Positions 14,196-21,672 of a stretch of DNA of 26,418 nucleotides are shown here, one piece after another. The translations under genes were made by a program, and so were the position numbers. Position 1 is the stretch's first letter; each line of letters starts with the position of its first letter. Source of the stretch: an uncultured Collinsella sp. (GTDB lineage Bacteria; Actinomycetota; Coriobacteriia; Coriobacteriales; Coriobacteriaceae). Location: positions 1-26,418 of the forward strand of contig CABUAT010000027.1 in assembly GCA_902489665.1 (NCBI GenBank). Direction: 5' to 3'. Below the pieces are notes generated by a model. That model was not told the origin of the DNA. It saw nothing but the letters and a program-made list of their open reading frames with translations, and ran no database searches.

Positions 14196-14585
14196 ATGTC
14201 GGGTTCTTCGGTCCGCATGTACCGAGCCACGCTTCGCACAAACAGCGCGCCGCCCAAGCTCGTCGTCGTTGAAGCTGAATGCCTTTCGCCCGATGAGCGC
14301 ACAGCATTTGCATTGCTATCAAGTCGCGTCGCCGCCGTTCTGGTCCCTTGCCCGGCGCGAGGTGAACTTGCCATCCGATGCCAAACGCACGGCTGCTCGC
14401 TCAATCAGGCTGCCGTAATCGCAACCAGCCAACGCGGCCTGCCGCTCCTTTTAGAAGCCGGCATAGCACTCGCCCTTCGCGGCGCCGGATACGAAAACGA
14501 GGCCGCCGCCGATGCAGTCTTTCAACCACGATCGAGCGGCGGCCTCGCAGCAGCCATCGAATATGCTTGCAGGCTCGTTGCCTAA
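14196..14585 (+). CDS. Unrecognised 129-residue protein divergent from XRE regulator
   Basis: I do not recognise this family. The start is well supported: ATG at 14196 follows ACAGGAG at 7 bases, just beyond the palindromic operator. The protein has no signal peptide or transmembrane helix. A hydrophobic alpha/beta-looking core (PKLVVVEAE, then SSRVAAVLVPCP) is followed by CQTHGCSLNQ and an alanine-rich helical C-terminal half (LLLEAGIALALRG). Two Cys and one His in CQTHGC could form a metal site, but that is speculation. Codon use resembles neighbouring genes. The arrangement with a small XRE gene across a shared operator suggests it is the regulated target, perhaps a stress or toxin-like function. 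No T-tract terminator is evident after it. Confidence 0.65.
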   Translation: MSGSSVRMYRATLRTNSAPPKLVVVEAECLSPDERTAFALLSSRVAAVLVPCPARGELAIRCQTHGCSLNQAAVIATSQRGLPLLLEAGIALALRGAGYENEAAADAVFQPRSSGGLAAAIEYACRLVA

Positions 14586-14594
14586 AAGGACAAG

Positions 14595-14978
14595 CTAGAA
14601 ACCAAAGCCAAAGCCCGTTCCGGTAATCGCCGAGTACATAAAGTAAACGTTGATCACGTTGAGGAACACACCCGTAATGCAACCGTTGCGCAGGTAGCGC
14701 TCGCACACGATGCGCGCCATGGCGGCGGAGTCATCATTGTTCTTTGCCTGGCGTCCCGCCGTAAAGTACGTCGCCACGCTCAGCAGCAGATTGAGTACCG
14801 GCAGTGCCAGCAGCTCGTAGCTCTTACCCCAGCGCGTCACCTCGCCGGCGGCGTTAAACTTCGTTGCCACCTCGGGGCCAATGTTGGGGATAACACACGC
14901 TGCGACCACCAGCGGAATCACCGCAAGTACGAGCAGCGCAATACCCATGTAGCCAGCTTTTTTGCCATATTTGAACAT
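14595..14978 (-). CDS. DUF1648-type small integral membrane protein
   Basis: The 127-residue protein has a hydrophobic helix near 10-30, then a P-N-I-G-P-E-V-A-T-K-F-N-A-x-G-E segment. That segment matches the DUF1648 signature (proline, small loop, 'H/K-F-N-x-x-G') found in SdpI-like immunity/sensor proteins and many uncharacterised membrane proteins. Helices follow near 52-72 and 98-118. Typical SdpI proteins are longer (about 200 residues), so this is a single DUF1648 unit without the SdpI C-terminal part. It starts 11 bases after the ychF stop with a GGACGACG binding site and is probably cotranscribed with ychF. The function is unknown. The Gly-Phe-rich end (GFGFGF) is odd. Confidence 0.7.
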   Translation of the reverse strand: MFKYGKKAGYMGIALLVLAVIPLVVAACVIPNIGPEVATKFNAAGEVTRWGKSYELLALPVLNLLLSVATYFTAGRQAKNNDDSAAMARIVCERYLRNGCITGVFLNVINVYFMYSAITGTGFGFGF

Positions 14979-14989
14979 ATGCGTCGTCC

Positions 14990-16066
14990 TTACACGTTAA
15001 AGCGGAAGTGCACGACGTCGCCATCGGCCATGACATAGTCCTTGCCCTCAATACGCAACTTGCCGGCGGCCTTGGCGCCCTGCTCGCCGCCGAGCTCGAT
15101 GTAGTCGTCGTAGCCAATGACCTCGGCCTTAATAAAGCCGCGCTCAAAATCGGTGTGAATGACGCCGGCGGCCTGCGGGGCGGTCGCGCCCTGACGAACC
15201 GTCCAGGCCTTGACCTCCATCTCGCCGGCCGTAAAGAACGACTGCAGGCCGAGCAGCTTGTAGGCAGCCTGAGCGAGCACGTCTAGGCCGGGCTGCTCCA
15301 GGCCTAGGCTTTCCAGGTAGTCGGCGGCGTCCTCGGGATCGAGCTCGGAGAGCTCGGCCTCAATCTTGGCGCAGATGGACAGCGGCTTGACGCCATCGAT
15401 GGGCGCCAGATCGTCGTTGAGCATATCCTCGTCCACGTTGGCAACATACAGGATGGGCTTCATGGTGAGCAGGAACAGGCCCTTGGCGGCGGCACGCTCC
15501 TCGTCGGTCATCTCCATGGATGCGGCGCGCTTGCCCTCGTTGAGCCAGGCGAGCAGACGCTTGGCGACCTCGAACTTGGGCATGAGCTCCTTGTCGCGCT
15601 TGGCCTCCTTCTCGAGCTTGGGCAGCTGCTTCTCGAGCGTGCCCATGTCGGCCAGGATGAGCTCGGTCATGATGGTGTCGGCATCGCCGGCAGGATCGAC
15701 GAACTCGCCCGTGCGGCCCACCTCGCGCATAACGTTGGGGTCCTTAAAGTAACGCACGACCTCGCAGATGGCATCGGTCTCGCGGATGTTTGCCAAGAAC
15801 TGGTTGCCCAGGCCCTCGCCCTCGTTGGCACCCTTCACCAGGCCCGCGATGTCGACAAACTCGACCGTAGCCGGCACAATGCGGCCGGGGTTGACGATGT
15901 CGGCGAGCTTTTGCAGGCGGCTATCGGGCACATCGACGATGCCCACGTTGGGGTCGATCGTGGCAAACGGGTAGTTGGCGGCAAGGCCGGTCTTTTTGGT
16001 AAGTGCGGTGAACAGCGTCGACTTGCCCACGTTGGGCAGGCCCACGATACCGATGGAAAGGGACAC
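14990..16066 (-). CDS. ychF: Redox-regulated ATPase/GTPase YchF (Obg family)
   Basis: The 358-residue protein is a universal OLA1/YchF P-loop protein that binds ATP in preference to GTP and associates with ribosomes. The G1 loop GLPNVGKST is near residues 9-17, FVDIAGLVKGA gives G3, and NVDED lies in the G4 region. The C-terminal TGS domain ends GDVVHFRFNV. The start is a GTG at 16064-16066 with AAGGAGCT five to six bases upstream; the frame is open 12 codons further without a site. Length agrees with the family (about 363). It is followed by the DUF1648 gene in the same direction. Confidence 0.96.
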   Translation of the reverse strand: MSLSIGIVGLPNVGKSTLFTALTKKTGLAANYPFATIDPNVGIVDVPDSRLQKLADIVNPGRIVPATVEFVDIAGLVKGANEGEGLGNQFLANIRETDAICEVVRYFKDPNVMREVGRTGEFVDPAGDADTIMTELILADMGTLEKQLPKLEKEAKRDKELMPKFEVAKRLLAWLNEGKRAASMEMTDEERAAAKGLFLLTMKPILYVANVDEDMLNDDLAPIDGVKPLSICAKIEAELSELDPEDAADYLESLGLEQPGLDVLAQAAYKLLGLQSFFTAGEMEVKAWTVRQGATAPQAAGVIHTDFERGFIKAEVIGYDDYIELGGEQGAKAAGKLRIEGKDYVMADGDVVHFRFNV

Positions 16067-16109
16067 GACAGCTCCTTTTGGTACAGGTACTTCAAACTGC
16101 ATAAGTATA

Positions 16110-16153
16110 GCGCCGCCGCAGCATCTGGGCGAATCCGGACACCGCGGCGGCGC
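16110..16153. terminator. Ten-bp GC-rich hairpin between ferredoxin-like gene and ychF
   Basis: GCGCCGCCGC (16110-16119) and GCGGCGGCGC (16144-16153) are perfect complements separated by 24 bases. It lies just after the ferredoxin-like gene on the minus strand. There is no T run, so it is a weak terminator or an mRNA end structure. Confidence 0.5.
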
Positions 16154-16180
16154 AAATGAAGCAAAGATTGGGGTCGCTGG

Positions 16181-17434
16181 CTAGTCCGCGAGCTTCTCCA
16201 CCTGATCGAGCATCTTGTCGAGCTTGGCCTTTGCTTCGGCCTTGACCTTCTCAGCTTCTTCGTGAGCCTTCGCCTTCTGGGCGGCCTTTTCCTCGGCCTC
16301 GGGGTCGACGACGACCAGATTGGACGCGTCATGCTCAACCAACTTGAGCGCATGCTCGGGGCACACCTTGACGCAGGCACCGCAGCCCAAGCAATACGTC
16401 GACTCCAACGCAAAGCGGCCGCTTCCCACCAAATCGCAGGCGAACGTGGGGCATACATTGACGCACTCGCCGCACGACGTGCACTTGTCAAAATCGCACT
16501 CCGGCGTGCTCACCTGCATGTTCTGGGCAAGCTCGGGGTGGTTTTGCAGCGTCGAGAGCACCAGCTGGCGCCCGTGCGTGAGCGAACGGCGGCGCTTGGT
16601 CGTCGTGGTACCGCACATGGTGTTGAGCGTGCGCTCGAGCTGCGTGATCTGGTGACGGTGAGCCTTCAACTTCTGCGTCACCGAGGCCAGCGCCGCCGTC
16701 GCCGGATTGAGCTTGGTCACCGTCAGGCCCGTGGTGCGGGCAATCTTATCCATGTACTCCTTGCGCTCGTACTCGCGGCGCTTATGGCATTTGAGGCTCT
16801 TGGGGTCGACCTCCAGGCCCATGCCCGTACCCGCCCACTCCTCGGCGGTAGCAATGGCCTCGCCCAGAATGTCCTCGCCACCGGTGTTGCGGCACTTATC
16901 GCACACGCCCAGTGGCAGGTAGACGCTCACGTTGGGATAGTCCGCCAGTACCGAGAACCAGGTCTCGGCCGTAATATCGCCCACGCAGGCAACGACGACC
17001 TCGTTTTCGCGCGGCATGCGCTTGAGGGCGCGTGTGCAGGTGACGTAGGCGGTCTCGTGGCTCGTAGCAGCGGAGACGATATCGTCATACAGGTTTTTAG
17101 GCGCCAGGCGCGGCGAGATGATCGCCTCGGTCGGACAGGCAGCGGCGCACAGGCCGCACTTGCGACAGGAGTCGAGGATCTCGATGGCGTCTTCCTCGAC
17201 CTCGATAGCGTTGACCGGGCACACGTCCATGCACGCGGTGCAACCGCTCTTTTCGTTTTTGCAGGTCAAGCACGGAATGGTGTTGCCGCGCGGGCGCTCC
17301 TTGTAGTCGGCAGGATTCCACTGCGGCGCCGACGGATCGAGTGCATCGGTCACGCCGCCAAGCGGGTTTTTAAGAAAGTCGAAACCCTTGCTGATCTCGA
17401 TAATGTCATCAAACAGATCGTGTTCCTGCGCCAT
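16181..17434 (-). CDS. Multi-cluster 4Fe-4S ferredoxin-like protein
   Basis: The 417-residue protein carries four ferredoxin-type cysteine motifs. Two lie near the N-terminus (C55/C58 with C65, C68 and C72-P; then C90, C93, C96 and C100-P). Two lie near the C-terminus (C318, C321, C324 and C328-P; C348, C351, C354 and C358-P). Between them is a 200-residue non-cluster domain containing CVGD, a C-D-K-C pair and basic stretches (TTTTKRRRSL). The last 45 residues are an Ala/Lys/Glu-rich probable coiled coil. It is cytosolic and presumably transfers electrons, but no oxidoreductase partner is next to it. The middle segment resembles hydrogenase- or formate-dehydrogenase-associated subunits only loosely. 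The start ATG (17432-17434) has AGGGAGGGG upstream. Confidence 0.8.
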   Translation of the reverse strand: MAQEHDLFDDIIEISKGFDFLKNPLGGVTDALDPSAPQWNPADYKERPRGNTIPCLTCKNEKSGCTACMDVCPVNAIEVEEDAIEILDSCRKCGLCAAACPTEAIISPRLAPKNLYDDIVSAATSHETAYVTCTRALKRMPRENEVVVACVGDITAETWFSVLADYPNVSVYLPLGVCDKCRNTGGEDILGEAIATAEEWAGTGMGLEVDPKSLKCHKRREYERKEYMDKIARTTGLTVTKLNPATAALASVTQKLKAHRHQITQLERTLNTMCGTTTTKRRRSLTHGRQLVLSTLQNHPELAQNMQVSTPECDFDKCTSCGECVNVCPTFACDLVGSGRFALESTYCLGCGACVKVCPEHALKLVEHDASNLVVVDPEAEEKAAQKAKAHEEAEKVKAEAKAKLDKMLDQVEKLAD

Positions 17435-17474
17435 GCGCGGCCCCTCCCTGAGCAGTGCAAACAAGCAAGAGATA

Positions 17475-17505
17475 ATGATACGCTATCGGCCCACGCCTCG
17501 GGCAA
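17475..17505 (-). promoter_or_regulatory. Possible promoter of the ferredoxin-like gene
   Basis: On the minus strand TTGCCC (-35) and TATCAT (-10) are 19 bases apart, with the -10 about 40 bases before the start codon. The spacing is longer than the 17-base optimum. Confidence 0.3.
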
Positions 17506-17584
17506 ATTACACGCGGCGCACCTTTGAGGCAAATAGCCTATGCCTATCGCCGCCTCGATTGCACAAGGTCGATCAAGCGCCTAG

Positions 17585-18652
17585 CTATGCCTCGCGCATG
17601 AGCTGCACGAGCTTTTGTCTGGTCACCTTGGCCTGTTCGTTAGCCATATTGCGTTCGTTTCTAAAGGCCGCATCTGCAACGCTCATCAGGTCGGCATCGG
17701 AAATCTCGTCAAGGCCCAGCTCCTCGAGCGTCGTCGGCAGACCGACGCGCTGGCAAAACTCGAGCACCTGATTAAGCTCGGGCGCACGCTCCAGGCGCAG
17801 CTGCACCACCAGGCCAAATGCCACGGCCTCACCATGCATGGCCTTGCACTCGGGCAGAATCGTCAGGCCGTTGGCTATGGCATGGGCAAGCGCTAGGCCA
17901 CCACTCTCAAAGCCAACACCCGAGAGCAGAATATTGCACTCGATCAGGCGCTCAACCGCTGGCGATGTACGGCCCTTTTTGAGATCGCGCTTGGCAGCGA
18001 CGCCGCACTCCATGAGTGTGTCATAGCAGGCACGAGCCGCAACCAAGGCCAAGTGTCCCGGCGCGCCACCGTGCTCGTTGGCGCCGTGCGCCGCGGCGCA
18101 CGAACGCGCCTCGAAATACGTTGCCAGCGCATCGCCCATACCAGCGACCGTCATACGCAGCGGGGCCGCCGCGACCACGTTGGTATCGACCACGACCAAG
18201 TCTGGATTCTTCTCGAGCATCAGGTAGCGGTCGAACGACCCATCCTCGTGATACAGCACCGAAATCGCGCTGCACGGACCGTCCATCGACGCCGCCGTGG
18301 GACATACGCACAACGGCAACTCGGCATAAAACGCAACGGCCTTGGCGATATCGAGCATCTTGCCGCCGCCAATGCCCACCACCATGTCGCAATACTCGGC
18401 CCGGGCTTCCTTGGCCATTTCGACAACGGCATCTTCCGTACACGGACCGTTGTAAATCTTAAAGAACGGCTCGCTTAGATCTTCATCCAGAAATCCATCG
18501 ACGATCTGCCTGCACAGCCGATCCTCGGTGCCCTGGTCAAACAAGACATAGGCAGCGCAGCCCAACCATGACAAATACCTGCCCTGGCGCGAAAGCTCCC
18601 CCGGTCCCTGAACATACCGACCGGGGCCGCCATAAACCATAGGAAGCGCCAT
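17585..18652 (-). CDS. Glycerol-dehydrogenase-like iron/zinc alcohol dehydrogenase, divergent paralog
   Basis: The 355-residue protein belongs to the GldA branch of the iron-containing alcohol dehydrogenases. The NAD-binding loop is GIGGGKMLD (93-101). Metal ligands are Asp174 in GMGDAL, His257 in LAHAIANG and His273 in MHGEAVAFG. It differs from the neighbouring GldA copy at the substrate region (ASMDGPCSA in place of ASTDAPCSA) and in AHAIANG in place of AHAIHNG. It may therefore act on another polyol, hydroxyketone or sn-glycerol-1-phosphate-like substrate. I chose the ATG at 18650-18652 with AAGGGTGG upstream; a GTG four codons earlier is possible but leaves no spacing. It is separated from the upstream GldA gene by a terminator, so it has its own promoter or depends on read-through. 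Confidence 0.85.
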   Translation of the reverse strand: MALPMVYGGPGRYVQGPGELSRQGRYLSWLGCAAYVLFDQGTEDRLCRQIVDGFLDEDLSEPFFKIYNGPCTEDAVVEMAKEARAEYCDMVVGIGGGKMLDIAKAVAFYAELPLCVCPTAASMDGPCSAISVLYHEDGSFDRYLMLEKNPDLVVVDTNVVAAAPLRMTVAGMGDALATYFEARSCAAAHGANEHGGAPGHLALVAARACYDTLMECGVAAKRDLKKGRTSPAVERLIECNILLSGVGFESGGLALAHAIANGLTILPECKAMHGEAVAFGLVVQLRLERAPELNQVLEFCQRVGLPTTLEELGLDEISDADLMSVADAAFRNERNMANEQAKVTRQKLVQLMREA

Positions 18653-18680
18653 ACGAGAATCCACCCTTCATCAAACAACG

Positions 18681-18713
18681 ATGGTGCAAAGTACCCTGAC
18701 CCCTTTGCACCAT
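18681..18713 (-). repeat. Hairpin with conserved 21-base core (copy A)
   Basis: ATGGTGCAAAG and CTTTGCACCAT pair perfectly (11 bp) around an 11-base loop. The inner 21 bases (18687-18707, minus strand CAAAGGGGTCAGG...) match 17 of 21 positions of the hairpin core at 26029-26049 while the outer stems differ. It sits 28 bases upstream of the divergent GldA start codon, not at a gene end. Confidence 0.6.
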
Positions 18714-18716
18714 AGC

Positions 18717-18752
18717 AAAAAGGGGCAAAGTCATCTGTTAGCTTTGCCCCTT
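18717..18752 (-). terminator. Intrinsic terminator of the glycerol dehydrogenase gene
   Basis: On the minus strand AAGGGGCAAAG and CTTTGCCCCTT form an 11-bp stem with an 11-base loop, followed by a T run (TTTTT). It is 12 bases after the stop codon of the gene at 18765-19865. Confidence 0.85.
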
Positions 18753-18764
18753 CCTTAGCTTGAT

Positions 18765-19865
18765 TTACTCATCCATGAGATAGTAGTGGCCCAGCGCGTC
18801 GGCACCCAGGATGGCGTTTGCGACCATCTCGGGCGTCACCTCAAACGGCATGTTGCACATGGTGTCCTCGGGCGCGCACGCGGCCTCGGCAACAATCATG
18901 GCCTTCTCGCGCGTAACCTCGGCAACGCCAAGTTCCTTCATCGTGACCGGCAGGCCCAGCTCAATGCAGAAGCCCAAGACTTCCTCGAGCTTCTCGGTCG
19001 GGGCATCCTCGAGTACCAGCTGGACGATGGTGCCGAAGGCGACCTTCTCGCCGTGATACATGCTGTGGCACTCGGGCAGCATCGTCAGACCATTGTGGAT
19101 GGCATGAGCAGCAGCAAGGCCCGAGCTCTCAAAGCCAATGCCCGAAAGCAGCGTATTGGCCTCGATGATGTGCTCGACGGCAGGCGTGAGCGCACCCTTC
19201 TCCAGCGCGACCTTGGCCTTGACGCCATCGGCCATAAGCGTCTCGTAGCAGAGCTTGGCGAGCGCCAGGCCGGCCATGCCGCCCTTGCCGCCAGCGCAGG
19301 TGCCGCCGTCGGCATCGTGCGTCGCCTGGGCCTCGAAATAGGTTGCGAGCGCATCGCCCATACCGGAAACCGTCAGGCGCACCGGGCTCGCCGCGATAAC
19401 CGTCGTATCCATCAGGACAATGTTGGGGTTTGCCTTAAGGAAGAGATATTTATCGAACTGGCCGTCATCGGTGTAGAGCACCGAAAGTGCCGAGCACGGG
19501 GCATCGGTCGAAGCAATGGTGGGGCAAATGATAACCGGGGACTCCAGGTAATAGGCGACGGCCTTCGCGGTGTCGAGGATCTTGCCGCCACCGACGCCGA
19601 CGATGATGTCGCAACCGTTGTCGCGAGCGAGCGCAACCAGGCGATCGACCTCGCCCTTGGAGCACTCGCCGTTAAAGTCCTCAAACAGCAGCTCGGCCTT
19701 AGCCTCGGTAAAACCGCCCTCGATCTTGGCACCGACGCGCTTCTTGCCCGAAGGCGTCACGATGACGAGGGCCTTAGCGCCGAGCGGCTCAACGTAAGAG
19801 CCGAGCTTGGCGAGCTCGTCCGGACCCTGGATGTACTTGCTGGGGCTATTGAAAATTGCAGCCAT
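18765..19865 (-). CDS. gldA: Glycerol dehydrogenase
   Basis: The 366-residue protein is a canonical NAD-dependent glycerol dehydrogenase converting glycerol to dihydroxyacetone. The NAD loop is GVGGGKILDTAK (90-101), and ASTDAPCSALSV (118-129) forms the substrate side. Zinc ligands are Asp171 in GMGDAL, His254 in AAHAIHNG and His271 in HGEKVAFG. Length matches the family (about 365-370). It is monocistronic, with terminators before it (19885-19927, belonging to the adh gene) and after it (18717-18752). A dihydroxyacetone kinase is not adjacent. It stands between two other iron-family dehydrogenases, consistent with a fermentative redox cluster. Confidence 0.93.
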   Translation of the reverse strand: MAAIFNSPSKYIQGPDELAKLGSYVEPLGAKALVIVTPSGKKRVGAKIEGGFTEAKAELLFEDFNGECSKGEVDRLVALARDNGCDIIVGVGGGKILDTAKAVAYYLESPVIICPTIASTDAPCSALSVLYTDDGQFDKYLFLKANPNIVLMDTTVIAASPVRLTVSGMGDALATYFEAQATHDADGGTCAGGKGGMAGLALAKLCYETLMADGVKAKVALEKGALTPAVEHIIEANTLLSGIGFESSGLAAAHAIHNGLTMLPECHSMYHGEKVAFGTIVQLVLEDAPTEKLEEVLGFCIELGLPVTMKELGVAEVTREKAMIVAEAACAPEDTMCNMPFEVTPEMVANAILGADALGHYYLMDE

Positions 19866-19884
19866 AACTATCCCATTCTCTAAA

Positions 19885-19927
19885 AGAAAAAAGAAAGGGG
19901 CTCCGTACAGATACGTGCGGAGCCCCT
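19885..19927 (-). terminator. Intrinsic terminator of the iron-dependent alcohol dehydrogenase
   Basis: On the minus strand a perfect 10-bp stem AGGGGCTCCG/CGGAGCCCCT closes a 12-base loop and is followed by TTCTTTTTTCTTTT. It is 21 bases beyond the stop codon. Confidence 0.9.
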
Positions 19928-19948
19928 CGTTACGATAACAAGAGTCGA

Positions 19949-21172
19949 TTAGAAATCGATGTCGGTGTCGTAGTAGCAGGCCTTGAGGATCTTCTCGAAG
20001 TCGGCAGCCTTGGTCTCACGCGGGTTCTCGGGCGTGCAAGCGTCCTGCTCGGCGTTCGCGGCGATCTCGGGCAGCTTGGCGAGGAACTCCTCCTCGGAAA
20101 CCATCTGCGGGTTCTCGGCGTCGACCTTCACGCCACCATTCGCGTAATCCTTGATGGACTGCGGAATGTTGAGCTGGTCGTTGAGGTCGCGAATCTTCTG
20201 GACGAGTGCAGCGATGAGCTCCTCGTTGGTCTCGCCGGGAAGGTGCAGGATCTCCTTGGCCACGTAAGCGTAACGCTCGGCAGCACGGGGATCCTTGGAG
20301 TTCCACTGGATGACCTTGCCCAGGTACATGGCGTTAGCAGCACCGTGGATGATGTGGCCGTTCTCGAAGGCAGCACCGGTCTTGTGAGCCATGGAGTGAA
20401 CGATGCCGAGCAGGCCCGAGGAGAAGGCGATACCGGCGATGCACTGAGCCTCGTGCATGTGCTGACGGGCCTCATGGTCGCCAGCATAGGACTTGGGCAG
20501 CCACTCGACGATCTCGCGGATGCCGTGCAGAGCGTTGGCATCGGTGAACATAGAGGCGCAGGTGGAAACGTAGGCCTCCATGCAGTGGGTCAGAGCGTCC
20601 ATGCCGGTGTGAGCGCACAGCTTGGCGGGCATGGTGTAGGTGAGCTCGGGGTCGACGATGGCGACATCAGGGGTGATGTTGAAGTCGGCCAGCGGGTACT
20701 TGATGCCCTTGGCGTAGTCGGTGATGACGGAGAAGGCAGTGACCTCGGTAGCGGTACCGGAGGTAGAGGAGATGGCGCAGAAGTGAGCCTTCTGACGCAG
20801 CTCGGGGAAGCTGAACGGCTGGATGATGTTATCGAAGGACTCCTCGGGATACTCGTAGAAGACCCACATGGCCTTAGCGGCATCGATGGGCGAGCCGCCG
20901 CCGATGGCGATAATCCAGTCGGGCTCGAACTCGCGCATGGCCTCGGCGCCCTTCATGACCGTCTCGATGGACGGATCGGACTCGACGCCCTCGAACAGCT
21001 TGACCTCGAAGCCGCCCTCTTTGAGGTCGGCCTCGACGTCCTGCAGGAACCCGCCGCGGCGCATAGAGCTGCCGCCAGAAACGATGATGGCCTTCTTGCC
21101 CTTGAGGTTCTTCACCTCGTGGCGAGCGCCCTCACCAAAGTACAGATCGCGAGGATTGGTAAAACGTCCCAT
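19949..21172 (-). CDS. Iron-containing alcohol dehydrogenase
   Basis: The 407-residue protein belongs to the iron-dependent alcohol dehydrogenases, close to the C-terminal domain of AdhE and to butanol dehydrogenases. NAD(P) loop IGGGSPIDAAKAMW is at 90-103, and the SSTSGTATEVTAFSVI signature is at 135-150. Iron ligands are Asp192 and His196 (MDALTHCMEAY), His259 (VHSMAH) and His276 (IIHGAANA). There is no aldehyde dehydrogenase domain, so it would reduce aldehydes such as acetaldehyde or butyraldehyde to alcohols for NADH disposal. The ATG at 21170-21172 has a GGAGG site 6 bases upstream; a 17-codon upstream extension lacks one. It is monocistronic with its own terminator, and a stem-loop lies in its leader. 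Confidence 0.92.
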   Translation of the reverse strand: MGRFTNPRDLYFGEGARHEVKNLKGKKAIIVSGGSSMRRGGFLQDVEADLKEGGFEVKLFEGVESDPSIETVMKGAEAMREFEPDWIIAIGGGSPIDAAKAMWVFYEYPEESFDNIIQPFSFPELRQKAHFCAISSTSGTATEVTAFSVITDYAKGIKYPLADFNITPDVAIVDPELTYTMPAKLCAHTGMDALTHCMEAYVSTCASMFTDANALHGIREIVEWLPKSYAGDHEARQHMHEAQCIAGIAFSSGLLGIVHSMAHKTGAAFENGHIIHGAANAMYLGKVIQWNSKDPRAAERYAYVAKEILHLPGETNEELIAALVQKIRDLNDQLNIPQSIKDYANGGVKVDAENPQMVSEEEFLAKLPEIAANAEQDACTPENPRETKAADFEKILKACYYDTDIDF

Positions 21173-21212
21173 ACTGTGCCTCCTAAACAAGCCCCTCTTA
21201 GACTTGCGTATA

Positions 21213-21239
21213 TAACGGAGCACCCAATTGGCTCCGTTA
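21213..21239 (-). promoter_or_regulatory. Stem-loop or operator in the alcohol dehydrogenase leader
   Basis: TAACGGAGC and GCTCCGTTA form a perfect 9-bp inverted repeat with a 9-base spacer, 41 bases upstream of the start codon and overlapping an AT-rich TATATA that could be the -10. Position suits a repressor operator. It does not match the Rex consensus (TTGTGA-N6-TCACAA). Confidence 0.5.
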
Positions 21240-21660
21240 GGACCGGTTTGCGCGTTGCCGGCGATGACAATGCGCGATGTCTAAACGTCTCAACGCTCAG
21301 ACAAACACTATTTTACCGTTCTGGTTGGTCAGTTATTCACCTAAAGCCGCCAATGATGAAACGTTTTTTCTATCCCTGAAGACCCTTGTGCGGCATTCAT
21401 ACTCCCAAGCTGGGCAAACGTTTTATCAAGGTTGACTACATATCCCGGGCAGGACCGTGCCCCTCCAAAATATGCACCGTTCGCCGCCAAAAATCGACCG
21501 TTTGCGGCACCGTGATACCACTCGGCCGTCCAAGGTGCCGACATTTGTGCGACATCCGTCTTCGTGGTGCAAAGGTGCAAGTCCAAGTGCGGCACCCCCG
21601 GTGTGCCACATGCGGGTAAACTAGAACCTTATATAGAAACATTTGAACCCTAACCGCAGC
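21240..21660. other. Long divergent intergenic region rich in short repeats
   Basis: I see no gene with a credible start here, although a 77-codon plus-strand frame exists at 21386-21619. The stretch contains two AAACGTTTT motifs (near 21358 and 21417) and three copies of the sequence TGCGGCA (near 21390, 21503 and 21586). It also holds several ACCGT repeats. It separates divergent transcription units, so promoters for both must lie here. The density of repeats suggests regulator sites or a copy of a dispersed intergenic repeat. Confidence 0.4.
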
Positions 21661-21672
21661 AAAGGAGGCCCC

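Noticed and set aside
21386..21619. A 77-codon plus-strand frame in the alcohol dehydrogenase upstream region
   Set aside because: No ribosome binding site, Cys/Arg/Lys-rich composition and overlap with short repeated motifs make coding unlikely. It is noted as intergenic instead.
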